Of a DNA stretch of 44,836 bases, positions 8,269-17,911 are shown one piece after another. The stretch covers positions 1 to 44,836 of the forward strand of contig NZ_BIME01000022.1 of assembly GCF_004000925.1 (NCBI RefSeq). Reading direction: 5' to 3'. Each line of letters starts with the position of its first letter. The first letter of the stretch is position 1. This stretch comes from Paenibacillus illinoisensis NBRC 15959. Its GTDB lineage: Bacteria > Bacillota > Bacilli > Paenibacillales > Paenibacillaceae. A program made the translations under genes and the position numbers. Under the pieces are notes generated by a model. It was given only the letters and a program-made list of their open reading frames with translations. It did not search any database and was not told the DNA's origin.

Positions 8269-9669
8269 CTAATACGCATTCTTGAGACCGTTTCGAATGG
8301 TTTCCCATATGATTTTGATATCGAATAATAAAGACCAGTTTTCAATATAAAAGATGTCCTGTTCGATCCGATCCTCGATGGACGTATCGCCTCTTAAACC
8401 TTTACTCTGCGCCAATCCCGTAATTCCTGGGCGGACATGATGTTTAATCATATACTTCGGAATTTCATCCCGGAATTGATTCACGTAGTACGGACGTTCC
8501 GGCCTTGGGCCAACCACACTCATATGACCCAGCAGCACGTTAAAAAATTGAGGCAGTTCATCCAGGCTGGTGCGTCTAATAAATGTACCGAATGCTGTTC
8601 GACGCGGATCATCCTTCGTGGACCAACCTGTATCAACTACACCTTCAGGAATGACTTTCATGGAGCGGAATTTAAACATCATGAAGTTGCGTCGGTTGAG
8701 CCCAACACGTTCCTGTTTGAAGATGATCGGTCCAGGCGACGTCAATCGTACACCCAATGCAACGATAACCATTACCGGGGAAGTCAGGATGATAGCGACG
8801 AGAGAGAACAGAATGTCGAACGCACGCTTCATCAATCGGTTTACAGCCATATCCAGTGGGATATCACGCACGTTAATCATCGGCATGCCGGCGAAGTTGT
8901 CGAAATGCGGACGTGCCGGAAGATAATCAAAGAAGTCTGGAATGATCAGTGTCCGTACGCCGGCCTTCTCGCATACCTCAATGATATGTGGATACTTATC
9001 GTGAGCATCCAAAGGAAGTGCAAGAATCACCTCGTCGATCATACGAGTCGACAGGATTTCTTCCAATTGGTCAATTCTTCCCCTGATCGGATTGTAGCGC
9101 TGCTGCTCCTCATGATCCCAGCGACGATAATCATCGAGAAAACCATATACCTCGTACCCGAGATCAGGATAGCTACGGAGGTTATCATAGAACCGTTTTC
9201 CTAGAGAACCTGCTCCAAGGATCAATACGAATTGACGGTTGAAGCCCTTTTTGCGTAGTCTTCTCAGTTGAAGTTTGACGATGTATCGGTAGATCAGGGT
9301 AAAAGCAACGTTACCAATCATGTACATGGCCAGATATGCACGAGAAATATCAACTTCCTTGAAGAAGAACATCAAGCTCATCAGCATAAAGAAGGCGATC
9401 CCATGGACCTGAATCAGTTTCATGAATTCATCTACAAAACGTTTTTTCCGTTTAGGCATATAAAGGGAAGACATCACACCCGCAAAGACGGAAAGCCCCC
9501 CGTAAACTAAGCTCCACGCAAAGTACTTCTCAATTGGCAACGAACCATGGTTGATAAGCAGGTCACTTTCAAACTTAATCCACCAAGCCATTAAGAAGGA
9601 AAACTGTATCACCATGAAATCAGCCGCAATGTACAGTTGAGTCAGGAATTGCTGATTACGACGAATCAT
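8269..9669 (-). CDS. Polyprenyl-phosphate hexose-1-phosphate transferase (WbaP/WsaP-like chain initiator)
   Basis: 466 aa. Four N-terminal membrane helices (about 10-110) are followed by a Rossmann-like domain (FVLILGAGSLGKRFYD), a fifth hydrophobic segment (FDILFSLVAIILTSPVMVIV) and the C-terminal bacterial sugar transferase domain with FKQERVGLNRR, MFKFRSM, RRTSLDELPQ and VVGPRPERP. This family moves a sugar-1-phosphate from a UDP-sugar to undecaprenyl phosphate on the inner face of the membrane, the first step of glycan assembly. WsaP and WsfP of the S-layer glycan clusters have the same architecture. Its ATG overlaps the stop of the upstream glycosyltransferase by four bases (ATGA), so the two are translationally coupled. 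Whether the sugar is Gal, Glc or another cannot be read from sequence. Confidence 0.93.
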   Translation of the reverse strand: MIRRNQQFLTQLYIAADFMVIQFSFLMAWWIKFESDLLINHGSLPIEKYFAWSLVYGGLSVFAGVMSSLYMPKRKKRFVDEFMKLIQVHGIAFFMLMSLMFFFKEVDISRAYLAMYMIGNVAFTLIYRYIVKLQLRRLRKKGFNRQFVLILGAGSLGKRFYDNLRSYPDLGYEVYGFLDDYRRWDHEEQQRYNPIRGRIDQLEEILSTRMIDEVILALPLDAHDKYPHIIEVCEKAGVRTLIIPDFFDYLPARPHFDNFAGMPMINVRDIPLDMAVNRLMKRAFDILFSLVAIILTSPVMVIVALGVRLTSPGPIIFKQERVGLNRRNFMMFKFRSMKVIPEGVVDTGWSTKDDPRRTAFGTFIRRTSLDELPQFFNVLLGHMSVVGPRPERPYYVNQFRDEIPKYMIKHHVRPGITGLAQSKGLRGDTSIEDRIEQDIFYIENWSLLFDIKIIWETIRNGLKNAY

Positions 9670-10655
9670 GCTTTCACCTCGGAAGATGTCTCACGAACTT
9701 CCGCATGACCGGATGCTAATTCTTTTTGCGGAGCCGGTCTAATCAGCTTATTGCGGATCAGAGACAATGAGAATTTTAATGAGATACCGAACCATACGGC
9801 TGTGTTGATCAAAATGCCATAGCGCTTGGCATAATGTTTACGGTGGAAAACCCACATAGCTCTATGAAACTCATAAATAATTTTCATAGGTTTACGTCGG
9901 GCACTCGCACCTTTGTAATGCACAATATATGTACCTGGGTAATAATAAATGCCCCAGCCTGCTTCTTTGATGCGATAACACCAGTCGATATCTTCACCGT
10001 ACATGAAGAAGGTTTCATCCAAGCCGCCCACTTGGTCGATGGTTTCACGCCGCACGAGCATGAACGCACCGACAAGACAGTCTACCGGATACTCGTCATC
10101 AGGACTGAGATGTCCCAATTGGTACTGGTTAAACTTTGGACGTTCTGGGAACATACGTGAGATACCGAATGCATAATAAAATGATGCCGATGGCGTGGGA
10201 AATCCCCTTTTGCACGCTTTATCCAGGGAGCCATCAGGAAGGATCACCTTACAACCGGATGCCCCCATCTCTGGATGACTGTCCATGAATTCAATCATGA
10301 TATCCAAAGTATCCTTCTGTACGACCGTATCCGAATTGAGCAGTAGTATATAGCGTCCCTTTGCGATTTCCATGCCTTGGTTGTTGGCAACGGCGAAACC
10401 CGTATTGTCACGATTAGCAATTAACCGAACCTCTGGATATGCGTCACGGATGGCTTCTACGGTTCCATCATGAGATGCATTGTCAACAACAATTAGCTCA
10501 TATTGATAGGAAGTAATGGATTTATATACTGATGCCAGACAATCCAGTGTCAGTTGGCGTGTATTGTAGTTTACGATGATGATGCTGACATCTGAATCAT
10601 AGTTATTATTATTTTCCAATCCCCCTCGTAAGGGAACATCTGCTGTTTCAACCAT
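9666..10655 (-). CDS. Family 2 glycosyltransferase (rhamnosyltransferase WbbL type)
   Basis: 329 aa, GT-A fold. SIIIVNYNT begins the nucleotide-binding half, followed by VVDNASHDGT, ANNQGMEIAKGRYILLLNSDT (the NSD replacing DxD) and the acceptor part with FFMYGEDIDWCYRIKEAGW. This pattern is common in dTDP-rhamnose-using enzymes, which fits the rfb genes next door, but donor and acceptor are not proven. The ATG at 10655 has AGGAG nine bases upstream. It forms a two-gene unit with the initiator transferase. The C-terminus has a hydrophobic or basic stretch that could touch the membrane. Confidence 0.88.
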   Translation of the reverse strand: MVETADVPLRGGLENNNNYDSDVSIIIVNYNTRQLTLDCLASVYKSITSYQYELIVVDNASHDGTVEAIRDAYPEVRLIANRDNTGFAVANNQGMEIAKGRYILLLNSDTVVQKDTLDIMIEFMDSHPEMGASGCKVILPDGSLDKACKRGFPTPSASFYYAFGISRMFPERPKFNQYQLGHLSPDDEYPVDCLVGAFMLVRRETIDQVGGLDETFFMYGEDIDWCYRIKEAGWGIYYYPGTYIVHYKGASARRKPMKIIYEFHRAMWVFHRKHYAKRYGILINTAVWFGISLKFSLSLIRNKLIRPAPQKELASGHAEVRETSSEVKA

Positions 10656-10749
10656 TTTGTAAAACTCCTGACTTTGTAATGCTGTGTTTATCTATTGAAA
10701 GTATAGCATATTATGGGTGATGGTGTGGAAGGCATAGCCAATCTACAAC

Positions 10750-11688
10750 TTATATCTTTTTCAAGACGTATATGAGCTTAAGAACAAGGTTATCAAGAGA
10801 AGCATGACGGTAAAAAGGCATTATCGACGCATATTTAATACGTTTTATCCAAGAGCTGTCCAGTTGGTTTAAAAAGCACTGTATGTCCTTTTGTTGTTGA
10901 GCAGATAATTGATCTTTATGGAGTTGTAAGAACATCTTTGCTTGTTTGCTTAAGATAAAATGATTCTTGCCATTCACGAAACGATTCCATCTATTTTTCC
11001 ATTTCACGATCCAACCTTCGCTACTCCCGCCCAATACATTGTTTTGATGTTGTCGATACAAAATCGTCGGCTCTTCATCAAAGATAACTTCCCCAAATGC
11101 ACTAACATACAGATAAATCCACCAATCATGCATAATAACCTGAGTTAGATCGGAAGGAATGTTCATCCTAACTTGCTGAAAAGCGATTGGATTCAAGACC
11201 ATTGTGCAGCCCACACAGCAGTTTTCGACCATGGCATTATACATGCTTAGCGGTTTAGGAGGGAGGGTTGGCCACACATTCAAATTGTTTAGATCCTGAT
11301 CTACCATTTGTGTAGAAGAACAATACATCAGTGGTACGTTCGATTGATTTAATTGTAGTTTAGTTACTGCCCTAATAAGTTTATCCCGCTTCCACACATC
11401 ATCCTGATCACAAAATGCGTAATAATCATACACAGGCTCCGTTTGGCACATCAGTTCAAAAAAACTCCCGATCACGCCCAAATTTTCACCTTTAATAAAT
11501 CGGATTTGGTCCGGATGAGACTTGGCATATTCGTTTAATTTTTGTACAGTTCCATCAGATGAACCATCATCCCTAATATTAATCTGCACGTCAACTTCAT
11601 GTTGTGCGAGAAGGCTTTCCATCTGCTCCTCAATGTACTTTACTCCGTTATATGTAGAAAGCATTATGCATACTTTAGATTTATTCAC
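10750..11688 (-). CDS. Family 2 glycosyltransferase (rhamnosyltransferase-like)
   Basis: 312 aa from the GTG at 11688, which has GAGGTGG directly upstream; the longer ATG at 11718 lies against the stem of the preceding terminator and has no close ribosome site. GT-A motifs are CIMLSTYNG, IRDDGSSDGT, YAFCDQDDVW (DQDD metal site) and a LYRQHQNNVLG acceptor-side motif. The HQxN signature is typical of rhamnan-type polysaccharide transferases. It lies between the rfb operon and the initiator unit and is a little more AT-rich than the rfb genes. Confidence 0.85.
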   Translation of the reverse strand: MNKSKVCIMLSTYNGVKYIEEQMESLLAQHEVDVQINIRDDGSSDGTVQKLNEYAKSHPDQIRFIKGENLGVIGSFFELMCQTEPVYDYYAFCDQDDVWKRDKLIRAVTKLQLNQSNVPLMYCSSTQMVDQDLNNLNVWPTLPPKPLSMYNAMVENCCVGCTMVLNPIAFQQVRMNIPSDLTQVIMHDWWIYLYVSAFGEVIFDEEPTILYRQHQNNVLGGSSEGWIVKWKNRWNRFVNGKNHFILSKQAKMFLQLHKDQLSAQQQKDIQCFLNQLDSSWIKRIKYASIMPFYRHASLDNLVLKLIYVLKKI

Positions 11689-11726
11689 GTGCCACCTCAA
11701 AATCTGACTTTTCTTCATTATATACG

Positions 11727-11759
11727 AAAACTCCCGCTCAAGAGTAAGAGCGAGAGTTA
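11727..11759 (-). terminator. Terminator after rfbD
   Basis: On the minus strand ACTC-T-CGCTC pairs with GAGCG-G-GAGT across an eight-base loop, followed by TTTTCG. The T tract is short. The next gene can still be reached by read-through. Confidence 0.6.
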
Positions 11760-11781
11760 CATCGTGCTACTATGGACGTTC

Positions 11782-12645
11782 CTATTTAGACAATAAGCTG
11801 ATAAATTCACGCAGGCCCTCCCGCCATGGGCGGAGATCCGTCAAACCATTGGTCCGAATGGATAGATGATCCATTACCGAATTACGCGGCCTTGGAGCAG
11901 GTCTGGGGAACTGCTCTGTCGTACAAGGCTCCAATTGTGCTTGGATGGAAAGTCCTCCAACATTTCGAGCTTCCGCAAAGATAGCTTCCGTGAATTCATA
12001 CCATGTACAAGTACCACTGTTGGAAGCATGATATATCCCATACATTTCGGTCTGCATAAGCTTCAGCAGGAATCCAGCCAAATCTACGGTATACGTAGGT
12101 GACCCCTTTTGGTCATGCACCACCTGTAGCTTTGGTTTTTCCTGACCCAGTTTCAGCATCGTTTTGACAAAGTTATTCCCATACAGACCATAAACCCAAG
12201 AAGTACGCACAACAAACCATTTGGAGGACAAAGACTGTACCAGTAATTCTCCTGCTCGTTTGGACTTGCCATACACACTTTGCGGGTTCGTATCATCGTA
12301 CTCCTGATAGGGATTTAACGAGTTGCCATCAAATACATAGTCCGTACTAATATAGATAAGTTTGGCTCCAGCTTTTTCTGCCGCTACAGTAACATTGCGT
12401 GTTCCTACCGCATTTACCTTATACGCACCATCGATATCCGTCTCAGCTGCATCTACGGCTGTATAAGCTGCACAATGAACGACCACTTCAGGATGATAAG
12501 AGGAGATGACTTCATTACACTGCGCCTGATTCGTAATATCCATCCGATCCCGATCACAAGCAAGAACAGAATGTCCCTCCTTCTCCAAAAGAAGAACGAC
12601 ATCCCGTCCCAATTGTCCGTTTGCTCCTGTAACCAAGACCTTCAT
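11782..12645 (-). CDS. rfbD: dTDP-4-dehydrorhamnose reductase
   Basis: 287 aa. The last step of dTDP-L-rhamnose synthesis, NAD(P)H reduction of the 4-keto group. The Rossmann motif TGANGQLGRD is at the N-terminus, with STDYVFDG, the catalytic YGKSK and VRTSWVYG. The frame extends to 12726, but ATG 12645 is the start: it begins MKVLVTG, follows GGGAG, and overlaps the rfbB stop by one base (TAATG), so it is coupled to rfbB. Last gene of rfbACBD. Confidence 0.95.
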   Translation of the reverse strand: MKVLVTGANGQLGRDVVLLLEKEGHSVLACDRDRMDITNQAQCNEVISSYHPEVVVHCAAYTAVDAAETDIDGAYKVNAVGTRNVTVAAEKAGAKLIYISTDYVFDGNSLNPYQEYDDTNPQSVYGKSKRAGELLVQSLSSKWFVVRTSWVYGLYGNNFVKTMLKLGQEKPKLQVVHDQKGSPTYTVDLAGFLLKLMQTEMYGIYHASNSGTCTWYEFTEAIFAEARNVGGLSIQAQLEPCTTEQFPRPAPRPRNSVMDHLSIRTNGLTDLRPWREGLREFISLLSK

Positions 12646-13667
12646 TACTTCGCGTCTCCCAATCGAGAACCATATTGCTTGGCATAGTACTGTTGATAGA
12701 CTCCAGACTGAATACGAGTCCACCATTCTTTGTTATCCAGATACCATTGGATAGTCTCCTTGATCCCGGTTTCAAACGTATGCTTTGGTTTCCAGCCTAG
12801 TTCAGACATCGTTTTGGCCGGATCAATGCCATATCTGCGGTCATGCCCAGGCCGGTCTTGCACGTATTTGATTAGGGATTCCGGCTTGCCGAGTTGCTCC
12901 AAAATGGTTTTCACGATGTGCACGTTAGTTCGTTCATTATTGCCGCCGATGTTGTATACTTCACCGTTACGTCCTTGATGAATTACCAAGTCAATGGCGC
13001 TGCAGTGGTCTTCAACATAGAGCCAATCTCTAATGTTTAATCCGTCTCCATATACAGGCAGAGCCTCGTCAGCCAGAGCTCGGGAAATCATGAGTGGGAT
13101 CAGTTTCTCCGGAAACTGATAAGGGCCGTAGTTGTTGGAACAACGTGTGATATTCACCGGCAGACCAAATGTCTCATGATATGCGCGCACAAACAGGTCT
13201 CCACCTGCCTTGGATGCCGAATAAGGGCTGTTGGGTTGTAATGGAGTCTCTTCAGTGAATAGACCTGTCGGACCCAGCGAGCCATACACCTCATCCGTCG
13301 ATACTTGAACAAACTTGGTGATATTGTGTTTTTTGGCGGCTTCAAGCAGTGCCTGAGTACCGTTCACGTTCGTCCGTACAAATACATCTGGTTCCAAAAT
13401 GCTTCGGTCCACGTGCGATTCTGCCGCAAAGTTAACAAGAACGTCCACGCCTTGGCCCATCAAGCGGTCCATTTCGGCAGCATCCGTAATGTCTGCTTTG
13501 ACAAAGGTATGACGTGCGTTGCCTTCAAGTGATTTTAAGTTTTCCAAGTTACCTGCATACGTCAGCGCATCCACATTGATGATTTCGTAATCAGGATGCT
13601 GGTCCAGCATATACATCACAAAATTACTTCCAATAAAACCGGCCCCGCCGGTAACGAGCAGTTTCAT
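12645..13667 (-). CDS. rfbB: dTDP-glucose 4,6-dehydratase
   Basis: 340 aa, SDR extended family. It converts dTDP-glucose to dTDP-4-keto-6-deoxyglucose. Seen are the NAD-binding TGGAGFIGSNF (7-17), VQVSTDEVYGSL with the catalytic Thr-Asp-Glu, YSASKAGGD (Tyr/Lys pair near residue 150) and NITRCSNNYGP. In the operon between rfbC and rfbD; 18 bases separate it from the rfbC end. Confidence 0.97.
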   Translation of the reverse strand: MKLLVTGGAGFIGSNFVMYMLDQHPDYEIINVDALTYAGNLENLKSLEGNARHTFVKADITDAAEMDRLMGQGVDVLVNFAAESHVDRSILEPDVFVRTNVNGTQALLEAAKKHNITKFVQVSTDEVYGSLGPTGLFTEETPLQPNSPYSASKAGGDLFVRAYHETFGLPVNITRCSNNYGPYQFPEKLIPLMISRALADEALPVYGDGLNIRDWLYVEDHCSAIDLVIHQGRNGEVYNIGGNNERTNVHIVKTILEQLGKPESLIKYVQDRPGHDRRYGIDPAKTMSELGWKPKHTFETGIKETIQWYLDNKEWWTRIQSGVYQQYYAKQYGSRLGDAK

Positions 13668-13685
13668 AGTGTTGGAACCTCCTAA

Positions 13686-14246
13686 TTACTTCACTTCGAA
13701 ATTGAAATTGATCTCCGCATCTTGAAGTAAAGGATGTCTTTGATCCTTATCTGACAAAGTCGGACTAGATGTAGGCCAATCAATTCCAAGAGCCGGGTCA
13801 CTCCATAATATGCCGCGGTCGTTCTCCGGGGAATAGTATTCGTCCACTTTGTACAAGACTTGGGTGTTTGGTACCAGAGTACAAAAGCCATGAGCAAATC
13901 CTTTGGGTACCAGTAACTGACGGTGATTATGTTCACTCAAGATGAAACCCTCCCACTGTCCGAAGGTAGGAGATCCTTGACGAATGTCCACGATAACGTC
14001 GTAAATCACACCCGAAATAACCCGAATTAACTTCGTTTGTGCTTTGGGATTAAGTTGGTAGTGCAATCCGCGCAACACACCAGGCTGAGCAGATAAGGAT
14101 TGGTTATCCTGAATAAAGTGGTAGTTGATTCCTTGTTGATTCATAAGCTGCTCATTGTAACTTTCCATAAAAAAACCCCGGTGATCTCCGTGAACCACCG
14201 GTTCAATCAAACAGGCACCTGTCAGCTTGGAAGGAGTGATTTTCAA
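13686..14246 (-). CDS. rfbC: dTDP-4-dehydrorhamnose 3,5-epimerase
   Basis: 186 aa, cupin-type RmlC. It epimerises C3 and C5 of the 4-keto sugar. DHRGFFMESYN, the catalytic His62 in LRGLHYQ, VDIRQGSPTFGQW and VPKGFAHGFCTL are all present, so the enzyme should be active. It lies between rfbA and rfbB with short gaps. Confidence 0.96.
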   Translation of the reverse strand: MKITPSKLTGACLIEPVVHGDHRGFFMESYNEQLMNQQGINYHFIQDNQSLSAQPGVLRGLHYQLNPKAQTKLIRVISGVIYDVIVDIRQGSPTFGQWEGFILSEHNHRQLLVPKGFAHGFCTLVPNTQVLYKVDEYYSPENDRGILWSDPALGIDWPTSSPTLSDKDQRHPLLQDAEINFNFEVK

Positions 14247-14267
14247 TTATTCCGCATCCCTTCTCTT

Positions 14268-15011
14268 CTATAACTTTAACTTCCCGAACTCGTTTCCGAA
14301 AACAATATTCTGCGCCAATTCATTGGCCCTTGCCAATGACGCGTGAGTACCTGCGTCTGTCCACCAACCCTTAAGTATATCGTAGGTAAGATTTCCTCGT
14401 CCAATGTACGCATTGTTTACGTCTGTAATCTCCAATTCGCCTCTTGCAGAAGGCTTTAATGTCTTGATGATCTTAAAGACTTCACTATCAAACATATATA
14501 TGCCTGTTACCGCGTATTTGCTTTTGGGTTTCTGTGGTTTTTCTTCAATGGATACGATGCAATCCCCGTGTAACTCAGGAACTCCGAAGCGCTGGGGATC
14601 GGTGACTTCTTGTATCAATATTTTAGCTCCGGACTTTTGCTCGCGGAAATTGGACACATACTCTGTAATGTCGTCTTCGAACACGTTATCACCCAGGATG
14701 ACCACCATCTGGTCATCACCTGTAAATTGTTCTGCCAGTCCAAGTGCTTGAGCTATTCCTCCTGCTTCATCTTGCACTCGATAAGTGAATGAAACACCTA
14801 TATCGCTTCCGCTGCCGAGTAGATTTACGACGTCCCCCATATGTTCTTTGCCGGTAATCACCATGATGTCGGTAAGGCCAGCTTGTTTTAATTTATATGC
14901 AGAATGGAAGATCATTGGATACTTGCCTACAGGAAGCAGGTGTTTATTAGTTACCTTCGTTAAAGGAAAAAGGCGGGATCCTGTCCCGCCAGCAAGAATT
15001 ATGGCTTTCAT
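14268..15011 (-). CDS. rfbA: Glucose-1-phosphate thymidylyltransferase (short RmlA form)
   Basis: 247 aa. It makes dTDP-glucose from dTTP and Glc-1-P. The nucleotide-binding LAGGTGSRLFPLT is at the N-terminus, followed by NKHLLPVGKYPMI, LGDNVFEDD and WTDAGTHASL. It lacks the roughly 45 C-terminal residues of the E. coli enzyme, as do the short RmlA proteins of many Firmicutes. It marks the left edge of the AT-rich cassette: rfb genes keep host-like composition, while the gene ending 18 bases upstream does not. Confidence 0.95.
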   Translation of the reverse strand: MKAIILAGGTGSRLFPLTKVTNKHLLPVGKYPMIFHSAYKLKQAGLTDIMVITGKEHMGDVVNLLGSGSDIGVSFTYRVQDEAGGIAQALGLAEQFTGDDQMVVILGDNVFEDDITEYVSNFREQKSGAKILIQEVTDPQRFGVPELHGDCIVSIEEKPQKPKSKYAVTGIYMFDSEVFKIIKTLKPSARGELEITDVNNAYIGRGNLTYDILKGWWTDAGTHASLARANELAQNIVFGNEFGKLKL

Positions 15012-15029
15012 TGCGACCCCCTCTTTACT

Positions 15030-16133
15030 TCAAAAGAAATTTGTATGCAATAATTCTGAGATTTGTTTTGCTCTTTTCCCCCAGGTGTTCTGCTCTAAGA
15101 AATGAATAACTTTTTGTTGCGGAATCAATTCTAATTCTTGTTTTATTAAAGTACGAATTATTTCAACGAGCTCATGCACAGTTTCATATAATTGAACAAA
15201 TGGGAGAAATTTAATCATTTCTTCATAATTAATGCTTAATATAGGTTTCATAAAAAAGATGTATTCGTACATTTTCACAGGATCAACTGATCTAATTAAA
15301 TCATTTAAAATAAATGGCATGATAAATGCATCAGCATAATCAGCATGGACTTTTAGCTGGTCATGCTCTATTAGCCCCAAGAACTCTAAACGGGGATGAT
15401 TTGGAACATTCACTTCAATTGGACCTATAATAGTTACTTTCACTTCAGGAATTTCATTTAGAACTTGCAAAATTAAATCAAAGTCCATCCAATTACTCAC
15501 AGTACCAAAATAGATTATATTGAAATGTTGATTAACAGAATCGGTTTTAATAGTACTTTTTTTCTCCATTAGAATGGTGTTCATTAAAGAGGTGCTTATA
15601 CCGTTATTTATAACGAAAACCTTTTTCGTCAAGCCATAGTTTTGTAGCAACTTTTCCTTTAAATAATTTGAAGAAGCGATAATCAAATCAGAATATTCAA
15701 GCAATTCTCTTTCCAATGACTGAAAGTATTTAAAATTGCTATCTTCGCAATAAAATTGCGTGAAGTCATCCATACAATCATAAACAACTTTTTTTTGTTC
15801 TATAAGATGTGTAGGGATGAACTCCAATATTAAAGGTGAAGTAATCCATATAACATCATAATGATAAAGTTGCTTAATAGATATTGAGTTAATAAATCGC
15901 TCACACCATCTCAAAGATTTAATCTTACCTGAATAGGGAAGCTTATTGATGTTCAACACCTGAGAATCCCGATAAACATTACGATTGTTGTGTACTCTCT
16001 TGGCAGTGTATAGCTTTCGTATAGGGAATAAATCTACGCTAAAATACCTTGTTAGTTCCTCATATAAGAAATGTGGACGTTGTTTAATCCAGTTCCACTC
16101 CACATGCATTATATAGGCAATTCTGAAATTCAC
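15030..16133 (-). CDS. GT-B glycosyltransferase, TuaH-like
   Basis: 367 aa from a GTG with AGGTG upstream. N-terminal IAYIMHVEWNWIKQRPHFLYEEL is the opening typical of this group (WNWIKQRPH). The C-terminal donor domain shows FGTVSNWMDFD, VTIIGP, YADAFIMPF and SVDPVKMYEYIFFMKPILS. The SVDPxKxYEY signature recurs in the plus-strand gene at 17912-19111, so the two are paralogues. It probably adds one sugar of the repeat or linker; donor unknown. It is the last cassette gene before rfbA in the same transcription unit. Confidence 0.82.
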   Translation of the reverse strand: MNFRIAYIMHVEWNWIKQRPHFLYEELTRYFSVDLFPIRKLYTAKRVHNNRNVYRDSQVLNINKLPYSGKIKSLRWCERFINSISIKQLYHYDVIWITSPLILEFIPTHLIEQKKVVYDCMDDFTQFYCEDSNFKYFQSLERELLEYSDLIIASSNYLKEKLLQNYGLTKKVFVINNGISTSLMNTILMEKKSTIKTDSVNQHFNIIYFGTVSNWMDFDLILQVLNEIPEVKVTIIGPIEVNVPNHPRLEFLGLIEHDQLKVHADYADAFIMPFILNDLIRSVDPVKMYEYIFFMKPILSINYEEMIKFLPFVQLYETVHELVEIIRTLIKQELELIPQQKVIHFLEQNTWGKRAKQISELLHTNFF

Positions 16134-16146
16134 TAATATTCACCTA

Positions 16147-17187
16147 CTAAGTATAAAGGATAGGATGAATATTACTCATCCAGTCATCTTCAAACAGATT
16201 ATTGAAATATTCAATAGACTGCAACATAACCTTCTCATGCACTTCATAAAATTTGATTATATTTTTAATTTTCTGCAAAATATCAGCATAATCTCCCTTT
16301 GTGAATAGGTAATCCTCATTGAATTGAACTAACTGAGCATGGGCTTCATTATAAAATAATAAAACAGGGATTCCTGAATACATTGCTTCAGCTGCAGATA
16401 AGGCAAAGCTCTCAAAGTGAGATGCTGACAGAAAAAGACCTTTATTTTCCCTGATCATCTTCATAATAGAAGATGTCTTATCGAAGCTAATTTGAGGAAG
16501 GTAAACATATTTCTCCATCAGGTGATATTTCCTTAACAATCCTTCAAAATTGATTTCATGCTCTATGATATCTCCTACAAAAAATATCATTAAATCATCT
16601 TGAACTTCATCGTTGTATTGAGAAACGATCCTCATAACTTCTTCCACATTTTTCAAAGTGTCTAGTCTACCCAAATAAAATACAGGTGTTCTAGTATAGC
16701 GTATAGGGGATTGATGAATTTCATTTATATTATATCCAATATCATTGGATAATCTGAAGACTTTAGGTTTTAACTCTGTAGACACCTCATTGGCTATAGT
16801 CTGGACCATAGAGTTAGAAGGAGCTATGATGCCTTGAATATTTGATGGTACATCTTTTAAATATTCTCTATTTTTTCTGTAAGAAGTGTGACATTCAACA
16901 AATAACTTTTTTGGATTAATATCACTAATAACTTCTGGGGTATCGATAACAAAGAAAAGATCATACTCGTTATGATTGATTTGATCAACAATATCAAATC
17001 TTTCTTTATAATAATGCTGATTGATAATTTTTTTAATTTGTTCGTATCCAGGTCCATTTTGAAGAAAACAAACACTAACAGTGAGATCTTTGTACATATC
17101 TAATAATTTTAGAGCTCTGTTTAGCATAACTCTCTCTACTCCGCCCATAGTCGCCCACTTGTACACAAATAAAATTTTCCTTTTCAT
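16147..17187 (-). CDS. Family 4-type glycosyltransferase (GT-B)
   Basis: 346 aa. N-terminal ILFVYKWATMGGVERVMLNRAL is the acceptor-side opening of GT4 enzymes; the donor half includes VFYLGRLDTLKNVEEVMRIV and SASHFESFALSAAEAMYSGIPVL, with the E-x7-E motif. It is a retaining transferase by family. The start overlaps the stop of the upstream gene by four bases. Sugar specificity cannot be told. Confidence 0.87.
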   Translation of the reverse strand: MKRKILFVYKWATMGGVERVMLNRALKLLDMYKDLTVSVCFLQNGPGYEQIKKIINQHYYKERFDIVDQINHNEYDLFFVIDTPEVISDINPKKLFVECHTSYRKNREYLKDVPSNIQGIIAPSNSMVQTIANEVSTELKPKVFRLSNDIGYNINEIHQSPIRYTRTPVFYLGRLDTLKNVEEVMRIVSQYNDEVQDDLMIFFVGDIIEHEINFEGLLRKYHLMEKYVYLPQISFDKTSSIMKMIRENKGLFLSASHFESFALSAAEAMYSGIPVLLFYNEAHAQLVQFNEDYLFTKGDYADILQKIKNIIKFYEVHEKVMLQSIEYFNNLFEDDWMSNIHPILYT

Positions 17188-17867
17188 AAACGATACATGT
17201 TAGCATAAAATGCGTTTTCTATATCTGAATAAATCATCTTAATCAGCCTTTCATAGTTACCTTGGTTTGCCATCATATCTATTGTAAATATGTCTGATCT
17301 CAACTTATGCAATTCTCGAAAAAATATATCCGAATCCGTTATAATGATATCAGAAGAAAGTGCAATATCTCGTCTAATGCTATTTTTCACGTACTCTTCT
17401 AGTGCAATATAGTAAAAAGAAAACCCTCTCGCTCTTAAAAACGTAGTTTCACTAAACTTTAACAAAGTATCGTCAGTAAATATAACTTTTCTGACATTAT
17501 AACACGTATCTTTCAAGAAATTTTCTGAGTATAGTATTAATTTAGGGATTACGAAAACATTCGGCATAATCTCTTTGAATAGATCCTTATGAAAAAAATT
17601 ATCAGTTATAAGCAAAACTATAACTTGTGCTCTTCCTAAACATCTCGCTAAATGAAAATCACTTGTTTCGTATTTGGAAACAGACTTTCCAATAATAGTC
17701 AGAGAATCAATTCTTCTCAGCTGTATCTCATTATAAAAATCATATTCTTTAGATTTAATTATTTTGAATAACATCTTGTCTTTTCCATGAATATACTTAC
17801 TTTTAATTCGTCTAAATGTGCCTTTAGCTCCGTATGCCCTAAAGGCATGTTTGATCTTATATATCAT
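17184..17867 (-). CDS. Unassigned protein, possibly a reduced glycosyltransferase
   Basis: 227 aa, not recognised. The N-terminus is basic (MIYKIKHAFRAYGAKGTFRRIKSKYI) and could lie on the membrane; its YGxKxT pattern also occurs at the end of the 107-aa protein at 23645-23968. The rest alternates hydrophobic strands with helices (VIVLLITDNFF, NVFVIPKLILY, SSDIIITDSDIFFREL), like half a GT-B enzyme. At this length it cannot hold two full Rossmann domains, so it may be a partial enzyme or a partner. Four-base overlap with the next gene says it is translated with it. First gene of the minus-strand unit reaching rfbD. Confidence 0.6.
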   Translation of the reverse strand: MIYKIKHAFRAYGAKGTFRRIKSKYIHGKDKMLFKIIKSKEYDFYNEIQLRRIDSLTIIGKSVSKYETSDFHLARCLGRAQVIVLLITDNFFHKDLFKEIMPNVFVIPKLILYSENFLKDTCYNVRKVIFTDDTLLKFSETTFLRARGFSFYYIALEEYVKNSIRRDIALSSDIIITDSDIFFRELHKLRSDIFTIDMMANQGNYERLIKMIYSDIENAFYANMYRL

Positions 17868-17911
17868 CTATGCCTCTCTTTTCTATGAATTTTACACAAG
17901 GAGAAATTATA

